From Psychrobacter sp. LV10R520-6 (GTDB taxonomy: Bacteria > Pseudomonadota > Gammaproteobacteria > Pseudomonadales > Moraxellaceae), in contig NZ_LT900024.1 of the NCBI RefSeq assembly GCF_900182925.1, positions 1,674,001 through 1,738,000 on the forward strand: 64,000 bases of DNA. The letters are read 5' to 3'. The translations under genes were made by a program, and so were the position numbers. Under the pieces are notes generated by a model. It made no database searches. It was not told the origin of the DNA and saw nothing but the letters and a program-made list of their open reading frames with translations. This document shows positions 19,179-28,928 of the stretch, in pieces (the first letter of the stretch is position 1; each line of letters opens with the position of its first letter).

Positions 19179-21038
19179 TTACGCATCAATAACGGCCAAA
19201 TCTTTAACCATCAGCTGTAAGCTTTTTTTACCATTCCACTCATTAATATCGAGCTCAAACAATAAGTGCACCTTTTCAGCCCGGTAATCCCACGCACTAC
19301 TATCAAAGTTAAAATAAATAGCGTCAATTGGATATTGTACATCGGGATAGCGCAGTGATAACTTCAGATGTTTGTCTTTTAACACTTTAAAGCTGAGTAC
19401 TTCAAACACGCCATCGAATATGGGCGGTGCAAAACCATGACCCCAAATGCTGGCCTCGGCTAATGTATCGACAAACCATAAGCTAAAGTCTACGGCCTGT
19501 AGTGACCCGTCGGTGAACTTCTGCTCTGCAAAAACTTCGTCGTCAAGCTGCCCCATGACGTTATCAAAGGCACTAACAAAAGCGTCAAAATTGCCGCGTT
19601 TAAGGGTCAAGCCTGCCGCCATCGCATGACCACCAAAGTGGCTGATTAGATTGGGGTTCTGCTCTGCTACTTGCTCGATAGCATCACGTATATGCACGCC
19701 TGCAATCGAACGCGCTGAACCTTTAATCGCGTCGTCCTTACCTACGCGCTGCGTATCTGCTGGTGCAAACACAATGCTAGGACGATAATGACTTTCTTTT
19801 AAGCGTCCCGCCACAATACCGATGACCCCTTGATGCCAATCATCTCGATATAAAATAATGCTGCGATTGCTATTATTGTTGTCACCATCAAACGTTTTTT
19901 GATCCGCTACTTTGTGAGGGATAATGTCATCATTATTAATAGTGTTATCAGTAGCGTCTTCGGTGCTGTCCTCGCTATTATCAATAAGCCCACTATTAGC
20001 ATTTAAGGTTTCCACAATGCTATCAGCCTGGGATCGCATGTCACCTTCGACCCGACGGCGCTCGCGATTTAGCTGCTCAAGCTCCTGTGCTAAACGCTGA
20101 GCGGTAGACCAATCTTCGGTCAGTAAACATTCGATACCCACACGCATATTGTCCATACGTCCAGCGGCATTAATCCTTGGCCCTAATACAAAGCCAAAAT
20201 CCTGCGCCTGCAATTGCTTCGGGTCACGACCTGCTTGTTCAAGGAGTGCCAAGATACCCATACAGCATCGACCTTGACGGATAGCGGCTAGCCCATGATG
20301 GACTAAAATACGATTGTTTTTATCCAGTATGCCAACATCAGCAATCGTTCCAAGTGCCACTAAGTCTAAATATTGACTCACTTGCACAGTAGACTTGCCC
20401 GCTTCGCGACGCAATTTTGCCAAGCGTCCGAGTACATAAAAAGCCACGCCTACCCCGACCAAAGCCTTACTGATAAAATTACAGTCTTGTTGATTGGGAT
20501 TGACTACTGCTTCAGCAGGCGGTACCGATTTGGTGGTTAAATGGTGATCGGTAATAATGACTGTGATGCCATCGGCCTGCGCGCGTGCCACGCCTTCATG
20601 GCTTGAGATACCATTATCTACGGTGACAATGACCTGCGGCTGATAGGTCTCAATGCCTAACTCTACAATCTCAGGCGTCAAACCATAACCATATTTAAAA
20701 CGATCTGGTACCAGAAAATCGACCACTGCACCCATCGCGGTCAAGGCACGCATCATCAGCGCGGTACTGGTCGCACCATCACAGTCAAAGTCGCCAACGA
20801 TAAGAATACGCTGACCCTCATCAATGGCCACATCCAATAAGCGCACGGCTTCGGTGACACCATGCAGCATCTCAGCAGGCAGTAAACCGGATAACTGAGT
20901 TTCAAGCTCATCAGGCTCAAGGATACCGCGACCTGCATAAAGCTTAGCAAGGGTCAAAGATTGAGCTGCAAGTGATTGCAGCGCGATGGGCAGCTCGTCA
21001 ATGCGAGTGCCGGTATAACGGGGGGTTAAATTTAGCAT
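19179..21038 (-). CDS. recJ: Single-stranded-DNA-specific exonuclease RecJ
   Basis: 619 residues. A 5'-3' ssDNA exonuclease for recombination and mismatch repair. The DHH-superfamily metal motifs are clear: VGDFDCDGATST (Asp83, Asp85, Asp87), VTVDNGISS (Asp141), ITDHH (164-166) and the DHHA1-type FGGHAMAAG near 480. About 40 residues of Asp/Asn/Thr-rich sequence around 345-385 form an insert not expected in E. coli RecJ (577 residues) and account for the extra length. It stands alone on the minus strand, converging with nothing close. Confidence 0.95.
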   Translation of the reverse strand: MLNLTPRYTGTRIDELPIALQSLAAQSLTLAKLYAGRGILEPDELETQLSGLLPAEMLHGVTEAVRLLDVAIDEGQRILIVGDFDCDGATSTALMMRALTAMGAVVDFLVPDRFKYGYGLTPEIVELGIETYQPQVIVTVDNGISSHEGVARAQADGITVIITDHHLTTKSVPPAEAVVNPNQQDCNFISKALVGVGVAFYVLGRLAKLRREAGKSTVQVSQYLDLVALGTIADVGILDKNNRILVHHGLAAIRQGRCCMGILALLEQAGRDPKQLQAQDFGFVLGPRINAAGRMDNMRVGIECLLTEDWSTAQRLAQELEQLNRERRRVEGDMRSQADSIVETLNANSGLIDNSEDSTEDATDNTINNDDIIPHKVADQKTFDGDNNNSNRSIILYRDDWHQGVIGIVAGRLKESHYRPSIVFAPADTQRVGKDDAIKGSARSIAGVHIRDAIEQVAEQNPNLISHFGGHAMAAGLTLKRGNFDAFVSAFDNVMGQLDDEVFAEQKFTDGSLQAVDFSLWFVDTLAEASIWGHGFAPPIFDGVFEVLSFKVLKDKHLKLSLRYPDVQYPIDAIYFNFDSSAWDYRAEKVHLLFELDINEWNGKKSLQLMVKDLAVIDA

Positions 21039-21320
21039 GTCCGTATTCTACTGGCTTTGGTAGGCGGCCACAATGCTAATTTATAGCAGATTAGTTTATT
21101 ATAAAAGGCCATTGGCTTTTTTTTATTTCACAACACCATTATTAAGCTGGTTCATTCCTATATCTCACTTATAATTTGCAAAAACCTTGCATAGATACAG
21201 CCCTTCTTTGTATTTTGATACAAAGCTATAATTGTATCGTGCTCATAAACCCATAAAATGATAACTAACTGTAATACTTGAGATTTATTTACTATATAAT
21301 CACTTTATAAGGAAGACGCT

Positions 21321-21836
21321 ATGAAAACCACTCCAAAAGCCGAAAAAATCCCAAATACGATTGACCCGAATCTAAATCTTAATCAAGTTAAAAAAGAATG
21401 TAAGGCAATGGTCAAAAAACGTGCCAAGTTCTCTGCAGGTGTGGCCATCGTCCCTGTGCCCTTCTTTGATGTAGCCATAGATGCTGGCATGTTAACCCAA
21501 CTGCTACCTGACATCAGTGAACGCTTTGGGCTGATTGAAGATCGTAAATCCGCAGTAGACTTAGAGTCACGCGCTATTCATTGGGGCGCTTTAAAAGATC
21601 GTACGGTCGATTTTGCGGGCCTCATGGCAACACGTGGTATTGTCAAAAAGACGGTTCAGGGCTTCGGTGGCCGTATTGCTGCTAAGCAAGTCACTAAGTT
21701 TATTCCACTTGGTGGACAATTGGTCGCCGCTACCATGGGTTATATGATCTTTAAGAAAATCGCCTTTGACCATATCGAAGAATGCTACAAACTAGCCAAA
21801 GATATTCAAACAAAGCAACAGGGTAAGAATGTCTAA
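21321..21836 (+). CDS. Hypothetical protein, membrane-associating, DUF697-like
   Basis: 171 residues, not firmly recognised. A basic N-terminus (~1-35) is followed by a hydrophobic AGVAIVPVPFFDVAIDAGML segment, then a charged middle and a second glycine-rich hydrophobic stretch (RIAAKQVTKFIPLGGQLVAA). The PVPFFD motif ahead of a helix resembles DUF697/YcjF-type membrane proteins, but this is only a likeness. Ribosome site AAGGAAGACGCT precedes the ATG. A strong terminator follows, so it is a single-gene unit. The 280 bases before it hold its promoter and show nothing else. Confidence 0.7.
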   Translation: MKTTPKAEKIPNTIDPNLNLNQVKKECKAMVKKRAKFSAGVAIVPVPFFDVAIDAGMLTQLLPDISERFGLIEDRKSAVDLESRAIHWGALKDRTVDFAGLMATRGIVKKTVQGFGGRIAAKQVTKFIPLGGQLVAATMGYMIFKKIAFDHIEECYKLAKDIQTKQQGKNV

Positions 21837-21880
21837 AACTTAGATCTAGAACATGGAACTAACTGTCCAAAAATAAAAAC

Positions 21881-21909
21881 CAGCTAAGGATAACTTGGCT
21901 GTTTTTTTT
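21881..21909 (+). terminator. Rho-independent terminator
   Basis: 8-base-pair stem CAGCTAAG / CTTGGCTG with loop GATAA, then eight T. It ends the 171-residue hypothetical gene. Confidence 0.88.
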
Positions 21910-22128
21910 CGATTATCAATAAGTGGAACGTGGGTTAGGATATCTCCAACATATTTTGATCTTACTATATATGGTGTAAATCAACATTATAAAAATGCAA
22001 AGTTATAAAAATATGCAATAATCACAGGTTGTTATTAGTACATCAAATTGAGCAATATTTGTCATTTTTGAATACCCCTTTTTTATGCCACTTTCAGACA
22101 ATATTCATAAACTTTATAGGATAAAACC

Positions 22129-22518
22129 ATGAAAAGATTCTTAGTTTCAATTACTATGCTTGCCACCTTTGCCCTAGCGGGATGCACGACGACAACAGGG
22201 GCAAACACTACTGCAGGCAATGCTATTGGCACAGCAAATAATATTGGTATGAATGTATTTAAAGCGGCTATCGACAATCAGTGCCGTAGCGAAATTCAAA
22301 AGCAAAATGCGTGGCGAATTGCCAGTGCTGTCATGACTGCCGAACAAAAAGAAGCGGTACAAAGTAACGTTTGTGGCTGCGTGAGTGAACAAGCACCTCA
22401 GCAAGTGACCATCGTTGAGTTGGGTAGTGCGGCAATAGATTCACAATATCGTACACGACTGGTGACTAGAGTCGTCGCTAAATCTCTACAGAGTTGTTAT
22501 GCAAGTTTCACAAAATAA
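22129..22518 (+). CDS. Small lipoprotein of unknown function
   Basis: 129 residues. The signal MKRFLVSITMLATFALAGC ends in the lipobox LAGC with Cys19, followed by a Thr/Gly/Asn-rich spacer with TTTTGANTTAGNA. The mature domain is helical and holds four more cysteines (in NQCRSE, VCGCV and QSCYA), suggesting one or two disulfides in the periplasm. I do not recognise the family. It converges on the 130-residue hypothetical gene, with a perfect 13-base inverted repeat between them. Confidence 0.75.
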   Translation: MKRFLVSITMLATFALAGCTTTTGANTTAGNAIGTANNIGMNVFKAAIDNQCRSEIQKQNAWRIASAVMTAEQKEAVQSNVCGCVSEQAPQQVTIVELGSAAIDSQYRTRLVTRVVAKSLQSCYASFTK

Positions 22519-22543
22519 GTAACTGATTATTAAAAATAATGAA

Positions 22544-22591
22544 CAGTAGCACAGGGCGCGCTAATAAATTACAACGCACCCTGTGCTACTG
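22544..22591. terminator. Long perfect inverted repeat between convergent genes
   Basis: CAGTAGCACAGGG and CCCTGTGCTACTG are exact complements (13 pairs). One mismatch and three more pairs (GCG/CGC) extend the stem towards a 14-base loop. There is no T run on the plus side; on the minus side TTCATTATTTTTAA follows. It probably ends transcription from both sides, though an unusual one. Confidence 0.55.
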
Positions 22592-22642
22592 TAAAGACTT
22601 ATATCAGACTCTATAAAACGAAGGCATATAAAGCAGAAAATT

Positions 22643-23035
22643 TTAGAACTTATCTGTTGCAAATGGTTCTGGCTTTAAAGGGGCTGTTAAGGGTAAAGAG
22701 GCCGTTGAAGGTAAGACAACATTGTGAAAGTATTTAGATTTACCATCGAGGATTTTGTTAACTTCTTTAACTAAGTCGTCGATAACGTCATCATAAATTC
22801 CGTGATTCAGTTCTTGGTCAAAAGAGGTAAATGGATGTTTACGAGCCGCTGCTCTTACGTCAGTAACACCTTGCTTAGTATAAAAAATATTGACTCGGCC
22901 ATCACTATTTAAGACACACTTTAGCTCACCCTCTTCAACCACCATCTCTACATTCTCAGGCATGAAGATATAATCATCCACATCAAGTAGTTCTTTCTCT
23001 ATTCCTCTTTTTAAAAACGATTTAATATCAAACAT
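22643..23035 (-). CDS. Hypothetical protein
   Basis: 130 residues, acidic, no signal or membrane segment. It opens MFDIKSFLKRGIEKELLDVD, then has a run of beta-strand-like segments (ELKCVLNSDGRVNIFY), a helix DDVIDDLVKEVNKILDGK and a Pro/Leu-rich tail (LPSTASLPLTAPLKPEPF). I do not recognise a family. The ATG follows TTTAAGGATGTAACT, a good ribosome site. Nothing near it suggests a role. Confidence 0.65.
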   Translation of the reverse strand: MFDIKSFLKRGIEKELLDVDDYIFMPENVEMVVEEGELKCVLNSDGRVNIFYTKQGVTDVRAAARKHPFTSFDQELNHGIYDDVIDDLVKEVNKILDGKSKYFHNVVLPSTASLPLTAPLKPEPFATDKF

Positions 23036-23263
23036 AGTTACATCCTTAAAATTCGTAAACTTATAATCAGAATCGATTCAAAACAGCTGTCATATAAGCT
23101 AGGATTTATGACTCTATCCTACCCAAACCCACTGTCTTTTTTAAGTTGCAAAGTGTAAAAATACGTTTGATATTAGCAATAATGGGGTGTTGAGGTTATA
23201 TGGCGTAGGAATCGTAGCGTGGGTTAGCGATAGCGTAACCCACGGGTTTTAGTAATAAGTATA

Positions 23264-23584
23264 TTATTTTTTATTAATCCATTGTATTCCTGCTAATTTT
23301 TTGCACTTTACGACGGGCACAGCATTTGACATAGCTAAAAATCCAGACTCTATTTCTTCTTTATAAGTCAGAAATGTAATATCTACTTTTAACCCACTAA
23401 AAGACTCTAAATATTTAATCATACTTTGATACTTTTTAAAAACGTATTTTGGGTGACAACTATAAGGGTTATATAAGCATAGAATATCTAAATCATTAGG
23501 AAAATCAGTATTTAAATAAGATCCAAAGACATAAACTGACGTGCCTTTAGGCAACTTTATATGCATAGACTGGTTTTCCCTCAT
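23264..23584 (-). CDS. Small nucleotidyltransferase of the polymerase-beta superfamily
   Basis: 106 residues with the minimal NTase core: VYVFGSYLNTDFPNDLDIL gives the GS motif and the DxD metal pair (DLD), and LKVDITFL supplies the third acidic residue. Proteins of this size usually work with a partner (for example MNT/HEPN pairs), but none is intact here. The gene is much more AT-rich than its neighbours, a sign of recent arrival. A 36-codon open tail in another frame (about 23572-23694) overlaps its start and looks like the remnant of an upstream gene. GGGAAAACCAGTCT leaves Met7 (23566) as another possible start. Confidence 0.7.
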   Translation of the reverse strand: MRENQSMHIKLPKGTSVYVFGSYLNTDFPNDLDILCLYNPYSCHPKYVFKKYQSMIKYLESFSGLKVDITFLTYKEEIESGFLAMSNAVPVVKCKKLAGIQWINKK

Positions 23585-23694
23585 CGTCTTTTTTATAAAA
23601 TAATTTAGGGTTGTCCGAATAGATTGCCCCTAAAAACTCTCCTATATTATAAATTCCTAAATCATTAATAGTTTCATAGCGGAGTTTATCAAGC
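23572..23694 (-). pseudogene. Possible remnant of a gene upstream of the nucleotidyltransferase
   Basis: A protein-like frame reading LDKLRYETINDLGIYNIG then EFLGAIYSDNPKLFYKKDD, ending 4 codons inside the nucleotidyltransferase gene. An in-frame TAG precedes it and no start codon lies within it. Composition is protein-like (balanced, with Gly/Pro turns), so it may be the C-terminal end of a lost partner gene. Low confidence. Confidence 0.3.
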
Positions 23695-23725
23695 TAGTTG
23701 TCACCATAAGCCGGTTTAAACTCTT

Positions 23726-25837
23726 CTAAAGCAAATGTGCTTTCAACTCCAACACTTTGTCGCGAGTTTTCGCTGCATCCTCAAACTTCAAATCACGCGA
23801 CATCTGCTTCATTAACTTCTCAAGACGACTGATTTCTTTAGCCAATAAGTCAGGACTACGTAAAATACTGATATCGACATCAGGCAAATTACTCTTGACC
23901 GGAATAGCTTGGTTGTCATTGGCATCCAAATCTTCACCAGTATCAATCTTATCCGTGACGTTCCGGCGCGCGCCCCTTGGGGTAATATTATGCTCAAGGT
24001 TAAAGGCCACTTGTTTTTCGCGGCGACGATCTGTCTCCTCTATCGCTTTTTGCATACTGTTCGTAATGCGATCCGCATAAAGAATGGCTTTACCATTAAT
24101 ATGACGCGCAGCACGACCAATGGTTTGAATCAAGGCACGCTCAGAGCGCAAGAAGCCCTCTTTATCCGCATCAAATATCGCTACCAATGATACTTCTGGC
24201 ATATCGAGACCTTCTCGCAGCAAGTTAATACCGACCAGCACATCATGCACGCCCGTCCGTAGCTCATGAATAATCTGCATGCGTTCAAGGGTATCGATAT
24301 CTGAATGGAGATAAGCGACTTTGACATCGTATTCTTTTAGATAACTGGTCAAGTCCTCCGACATACGCTTGGTCAAAGTGGTGATTAATACGCGCTCATC
24401 TTTTTCGCGGCGTTTGCTGATTTCCGATAGAACATCATCAACTTGCGTCAATACCGGACGAATCTCAATCTCAGGGTCAATAAGACCGGTTGGACGCACC
24501 ACTTGCTCGACCACTTGTTCGCTGTGCTCAAACTCATATAACGCTGGCGTTGCACTGACATAGATAGTGGTTGGCTTAATGCGCTCCCACTCTTCAAACT
24601 TCATCGGACGGTTATTCATCGCGCTTGGTAGACGAAAGCCATAATTAACCAAGTTTTCTTTCCGTGATCTATCGCCTTTATACATCGCACCGATTTGCGA
24701 TACCGTGACATGCGACTCATCAAGGAACAATAAAGCATCCTCTGGAATATAATCAAACAAGGTCGGCGGCGATTCCCCTGATGGACGACCAGATAAATGC
24801 TGTGAGTAGTTCTCAATGCCATTACAGTAGCCGAGCTGTTGAATCATCTCTAGGTCATACTGGGTACGCTCTTTTAGACGCTGCGCTTCAATCAATTTAT
24901 TATTATCACGGAAATATTCAAGACGCGGCTCAAGCTCAGCTCGGATAGTATGAGTTGCGGCCTCTAGCTTATTACGCGGGGTCACATAATGCGACTTTGG
25001 ATAAATGGTAATACGTGGCACACTGCGTACCGTTTTACCCGTTAACGGATCAAACCAAGTGATTTTCTCTACTTCATTATCGAACAAATGCACGCGTACG
25101 GCCAATTGCTCCGACTCTGCTGGATAGATATCTAATATCTCACCACGTAAGCGATAAGTACCGCGCCCAAAATCCAGCTCATTGCGCATATACTGCATTT
25201 CAACCAAGCGCTTGATAGTCGCCGTACGATCTATGCGGTCACCAACTACGATATGTAGCAGCATTTTCAGGTAACTTTCCGGGTCGCCCAAACCATAAAT
25301 GCAGGATACCGAAGCAACAATAATTGCATCACGGCGTTCTAGTAAGGCACGAGTTGCTGACAGGCGCATTTGGTCAATATGATCATTAATAGCACTGTCT
25401 TTTTCGATAAAGGTATCACTGGCGGCTACATAAGCTTCAGGCTGATAGTAGTCATAATAACTGACGAAATACTCAACGGCATTATTCGGAAAGAACGCTT
25501 TAAACTCGCCATATAACTGCGCTGCTAAGGTCTTGTTATGCGCCATAATAATGGTTGGCTTCTGACATTCGCTGATGACTTTTGCCATGGTATAAGTCTT
25601 ACCAGAGCCAGTTACGCCAAGCAATAACTGCTCATCCATACCAGAATTAATCCCTTTTACCAACTTATCGATCGCTTGTGGCTGATCGCCTGCGGGCTCA
25701 AATTCAGTGACCATCTCAAAGGGGCGACTCGCTATTTGCGTTCCTGATGCATTGACACCACTAATTTCAGCTTCGCCTTGCAGCTGAGTGGCCAATTGGT
25801 TTAACTGACGCGATGAGCGCGGTTCGGGCATACGCAT
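23726..25837 (-). CDS. uvrB: Excinuclease ABC subunit B
   Basis: 703 residues. The damage-verifying helicase-like subunit of nucleotide excision repair. Walker [11 protein letters not shown] lies at ~74-83; the beta-hairpin that probes the damage is [15 protein letters not shown]-type motif [13 protein letters not shown]-region helicase motifs [14 protein letters not shown] and [10 protein letters not shown] follow. The C-terminal UVR domain ([20 protein letters not shown]) binds UvrC/UvrA. A ~40-residue N-terminal extension before [17 protein letters not shown] is longer than in E. coli (673 residues), and the real start could be internal. Confidence 0.97.
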   Translation of the reverse strand: MRMPEPRSSRQLNQLATQLQGEAEISGVNASGTQIASRPFEMVTEFEPAGDQPQAIDKLVKGINSGMDEQLLLGVTGSGKTYTMAKVISECQKPTIIMAHNKTLAAQLYGEFKAFFPNNAVEYFVSYYDYYQPEAYVAASDTFIEKDSAINDHIDQMRLSATRALLERRDAIIVASVSCIYGLGDPESYLKMLLHIVVGDRIDRTATIKRLVEMQYMRNELDFGRGTYRLRGEILDIYPAESEQLAVRVHLFDNEVEKITWFDPLTGKTVRSVPRITIYPKSHYVTPRNKLEAATHTIRAELEPRLEYFRDNNKLIEAQRLKERTQYDLEMIQQLGYCNGIENYSQHLSGRPSGESPPTLFDYIPEDALLFLDESHVTVSQIGAMYKGDRSRKENLVNYGFRLPSAMNNRPMKFEEWERIKPTTIYVSATPALYEFEHSEQVVEQVVRPTGLIDPEIEIRPVLTQVDDVLSEISKRREKDERVLITTLTKRMSEDLTSYLKEYDVKVAYLHSDIDTLERMQIIHELRTGVHDVLVGINLLREGLDMPEVSLVAIFDADKEGFLRSERALIQTIGRAARHINGKAILYADRITNSMQKAIEETDRRREKQVAFNLEHNITPRGARRNVTDKIDTGEDLDANDNQAIPVKSNLPDVDISILRSPDLLAKEISRLEKLMKQMSRDLKFEDAAKTRDKVLELKAHLL

Positions 25838-26170
25838 AACGGCTTTCTTCTTCTTAAGGTTTATAACAATGTGGGGGCTAAGCTGCTATTTTTAAAGGAC
25901 AATTGAGGGGTTTATCATTAGGATTAATGGATTAATTTGACAGTAGATAAGGCCTGATACGGATGCGCTTCAACCCAGACAACTAGGCGAACAGGTACCC
26001 TTGCAAACAATAAGTTTAAGTATTCTTCGATGGCTCACTATAATAGATGTAAATGAGAACTAAATACATTCCAACGACAAAACACAGTGAAAGGAAAGCC
26101 TGAAAACTCAGGTATAGTTTAAGGCGAATCATTAATAACAGTAACTATAATAGTAATAAGGGAATGTTTT
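25838..26170. other. Intergenic region upstream of uvrB and the GFA-like gene
   Basis: About 330 AT-rich bases between divergent genes. I saw no LexA-type CTG-N10-CAG box by eye and no hairpin; it presumably holds both promoters. Confidence 0.4.
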
Positions 26171-26550
26171 ATGAAAGGCAACTGTCTGTGCGGTAATGTG
26201 ACCGTTGAAATAGAAGATATTAACACCTTTGAGGCCTGCCACTGCGGTATGTGCCGGCGCTGGGGTAGCGACTGATGGCGTTACATAGTAATTCGAAAGT
26301 TGCTATTACGGGTCAAAAGTCAATGACTGTCTATCAATCATCAGAGTGGGCAAAGCGCGCGTTTTGTACCCATTGCGGTACCAATTTATACTATCATAAG
26401 ATTGGCGCTGAGACCTATTCCTTATCGCTCGGGCTATTTCAGGACCACCCCAACTTTAACTTTGAAAGCCAGCTATTTATTGATAAAAAGCCCGACTATT
26501 ATGAGTTCGCTAACAACACTAAAAAATTAACCCAGCAGCAGTCTGACTAA
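26171..26550 (+). pseudogene. GFA/CENP-V family (DUF636) zinc protein, single-base frameshift
   Basis: The gene starts at the ATG at 26171 after AAGGGAATGTTTT with a proper family N-terminus: MKGNCLCGNVTVEIED, then EACHCGMCRRWGS, the zinc cysteines of the GFA fold. It reaches a stop at 26273-26275. The remainder (91 codons, from 26275) continues in the next frame: ALHSNSKVAITG, then FCTHCGTNLYY with the last zinc pair, and a normal C-terminus. Restoring one G near 26270 would give WGSGLMALH and rejoin the frames. So it is either a recent null allele or a sequencing error. The family includes glutathione-dependent formaldehyde-activating-like proteins of unclear function. Confidence 0.88.
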
Positions 26551-26870
26551 TGAGCTTAACAAAGCCTACAAATAAATATCAAAATTGCCTGTATAAACTT
26601 GCCTCTACTAATGGTTAGCTTTACAAAGCTTTTCATGTTTAACAAAGTTGTTACACGACCACTCAATAAAGCCTAACGCTTAGGGGTTCAATCCACGATA
26701 CAAGCTGGTATTATTAATACTGAATTGATGAGCAATATAGTTAACAAGTAATGTATAGACAAAATAGTTGTTCTAAATGTGTATATTTCAGAGCAATCGT
26801 AGGTAAACATTACCTAATTTATTTATAAATAAAAACTCAATAAAATAATTTCAAATAACGGAGTAAGAAT
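26551..26870. other. Intergenic region before dps
   Basis: 320 very AT-rich bases. Probably holds the dps promoter; AATAACGGAGTAAGAAT gives the ribosome site. No operator recognised, and no gene. Confidence 0.4.
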
Positions 26871-27353
26871 ATGAGAGAACGTTACGCAAGTGGAATAGAC
26901 GACGCTACCGCACAAAAAATGTCAGATTTGTTAAATGCTAACTTAGCAAACGTCATTGACTTAACTTTAGATGGCAAACAGTGCCATTGGAACTTACAAG
27001 GTACTGGCTTCATTGGTGTGCATCAGTTACTAGATGACACTGCTGATCGTCTACGTGATGTATCAGACATGATCGCAGAACGCATTGTTATCTTGGGCGG
27101 CGAGCCAAACGGTCTAGCAAGTCGGGTTGCCAAAGACTCTATCTTAGATGATTACCCAACGAACATTACCGAAGTGCCTGAGCATGTACGTGAGCTAACC
27201 AGCCGCTATAAAAAGGTTGCTGCTACTTTACGTCAAGCAATCGAAGCTGCAGGCGATGCCGGTGATGAAGATACCGCGGACTTGTTTACAGAAGCCAGCC
27301 GCATTATCGACAAAGACGCCTGGTTCATCGGTGCCAATACTCCTAAAAAATAA
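26871..27353 (+). CDS. dps: DNA starvation/stationary-phase protection protein (Dps), first of two
   Basis: 160-residue ferritin-like protein that forms a 12-subunit shell, oxidises Fe(II) with peroxide and protects DNA. The ferroxidase residues keep the E. coli spacing exactly: His39, His51, Asp55, Asp66 and Glu70 (CHWNLQG, HQLLDDTADRL, DMIAERI). There is no lysine-rich N-terminal DNA-binding tail; the start MRERYASGIDD is short. A strong terminator ends the single-gene unit. A second Dps lies at 55969 with a different ligand set. Confidence 0.93.
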   Translation: MRERYASGIDDATAQKMSDLLNANLANVIDLTLDGKQCHWNLQGTGFIGVHQLLDDTADRLRDVSDMIAERIVILGGEPNGLASRVAKDSILDDYPTNITEVPEHVRELTSRYKKVAATLRQAIEAAGDAGDEDTADLFTEASRIIDKDAWFIGANTPKK

Positions 27354-27388
27354 AGCTTTTATAATATAAATTTAAACTTAGATTATAA

Positions 27389-27417
27389 AAAGGTCACCAT
27401 ATTGGTGACCTTTTTTT
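27389..27417 (+). terminator. Rho-independent terminator of dps
   Basis: Stem AGGTCACCA / TGGTGACCT (9 pairs) with loop TAT, then T7, 36 bases past the stop. Confidence 0.9.
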
Positions 27418-27606
27418 ATGCTTGCAAGATTGTGAATATTCTCAATTTAATGTTAGCAGTTTTAGTGAGTGATCATTTGAAGGTCTCTAATTAAAATTTT
27501 GAATAAAAGACCCTTAAAATTAGACTTTACCCTACTCTATAAAATATCTTTAATAATTTGTCGCAGTAATTCGCTTGGTCTGTAATGGTATCTGGTGGCT
27601 TCTCGA

Positions 27607-28698
27607 CTACTCTTGATTGTCTGCTAGTTTTAAAGGTTCGTCATTAGGCACTGATAACGTTAAGATAGCTTCTTGAAACAGCGGATTGGCACGGAATTGG
27701 TTTTCGATATCTTCAAATTTTTGCGCGATTTTTTCTTCTTTTTGGTTGCCCGCAATATCTACTGCTGCTACCATAAATATCTTTTTAGGACCGACCCACT
27801 CTAAATGTAGATACGAGACGCTATCAATATCTGGATGATCCAGCAGCTCGCCTAAAATATAGTGATGCATTCTATCGGTAACTTTATAACCGACTAAGAA
27901 ATCACGGTTACGGCTGATCAAAAATATTGCCACCACGCCCAATAACAAGCCTACGATGATAGAACCGAGCGCATCCCAAAATGGCTGACCCGTATAAGCG
28001 TGCATACCCATGGCAGCAGCGGCAATAACTAAGCCAACGACGGCCGCTAAATCCTCAAAGAACACACCGCGCAAAGTCGGGTTTGAAGTATCCATCACAT
28101 AGCCGATTGCGCTGACATTAATCGCTTCACCATGCTTTTTACTTTGCCCATAGGCTTGTATCAAGGAAAATCCTTCGAGCACAAATGCTACCGCCAATAC
28201 GATGAAGCCGATGGTGTAATTGGTATCAGTCTCAGCTGTATTCCATTCTGTAATACCAGTATAAATAGAGACAATAGCGCCTGCCATAAACACGCCAAAA
28301 GCTGCAATCATCGACCAAACATAGGACTCTTTGCCGTAGCCCAATGGATGGCTTCTATCAGCAGGTTTGATCGATTTTTTTTCTGCGACGATCAGTAACG
28401 TGCCATTGCCAGCGTCTGCCCATGAATGCGCTGCTTCGGCAATCATAGAGGCAGAACCGGTCAAAAATGCGGCAAAGGTCTTAGCAATAGCGATAATGAG
28501 ATTGGCACCAACGGCAATAAATACCGTGATTAGTGAGCTTGAGTGCTTCTCATCACTATCAGGCGCTGGATTGGGATTAAAATCAGCATCATTAGGAGAT
28601 CTAGACTTGCCAGCACCGCGAGCACGAGGAGGATTGTGCAACGGCGGCGTGACATTAAGATTGGTTTTTGGACTGGCGACAGATGGCTTTAAACTCAT
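27607..28698 (-). CDS. Cation diffusion facilitator family transporter
   Basis: 363 residues, inner membrane. Six helices between ~55 and 270 with the metal-site residues in AEAAHSWADAGN (His and Asp four apart) and, in helix 5, GVFFEDLAAVVG. LGYGKESYVWSMIAAFGVF follows the first pair, as in the SLC30A9-like CDF branch. The C-terminal cytosolic domain (HPDIDSVSYLHLEW, KIFMVAAVDI) is present. The ~50-residue Pro/Asn/Arg-rich N-terminus before the first helix is unusual. Likely metals are Zn or Fe/Mn; the sequence does not settle it. Confidence 0.88.
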   Translation of the reverse strand: MSLKPSVASPKTNLNVTPPLHNPPRARGAGKSRSPNDADFNPNPAPDSDEKHSSSLITVFIAVGANLIIAIAKTFAAFLTGSASMIAEAAHSWADAGNGTLLIVAEKKSIKPADRSHPLGYGKESYVWSMIAAFGVFMAGAIVSIYTGITEWNTAETDTNYTIGFIVLAVAFVLEGFSLIQAYGQSKKHGEAINVSAIGYVMDTSNPTLRGVFFEDLAAVVGLVIAAAAMGMHAYTGQPFWDALGSIIVGLLLGVVAIFLISRNRDFLVGYKVTDRMHHYILGELLDHPDIDSVSYLHLEWVGPKKIFMVAAVDIAGNQKEEKIAQKFEDIENQFRANPLFQEAILTLSVPNDEPLKLADNQE

Positions 28699-28928
28699 AC
28701 TAGACTCAATAAAATGATAGCTTAATGGTAACTACCTTCTAACCTAAAAATACTTAACTAAAATAGCTTAATAATTAAATGTCATTACATTTGAATCAAA
28801 AGATAGCTTAGCCTAAAATAAGTTACTTAAACTATCAGTAACTTTTTAGTGAATCACTGTTTATATTTTGAGTTTTTTGCACGAGTAACAGTTAGTTTTT
28901 CTGCGAAATTCTCATAGATAAGAATTAA

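Noticed and set aside
23726..26170. LexA (SOS) box ahead of uvrB
   Set aside because: I looked for CTG-N10-CAG and found no convincing match by eye; not claimed.
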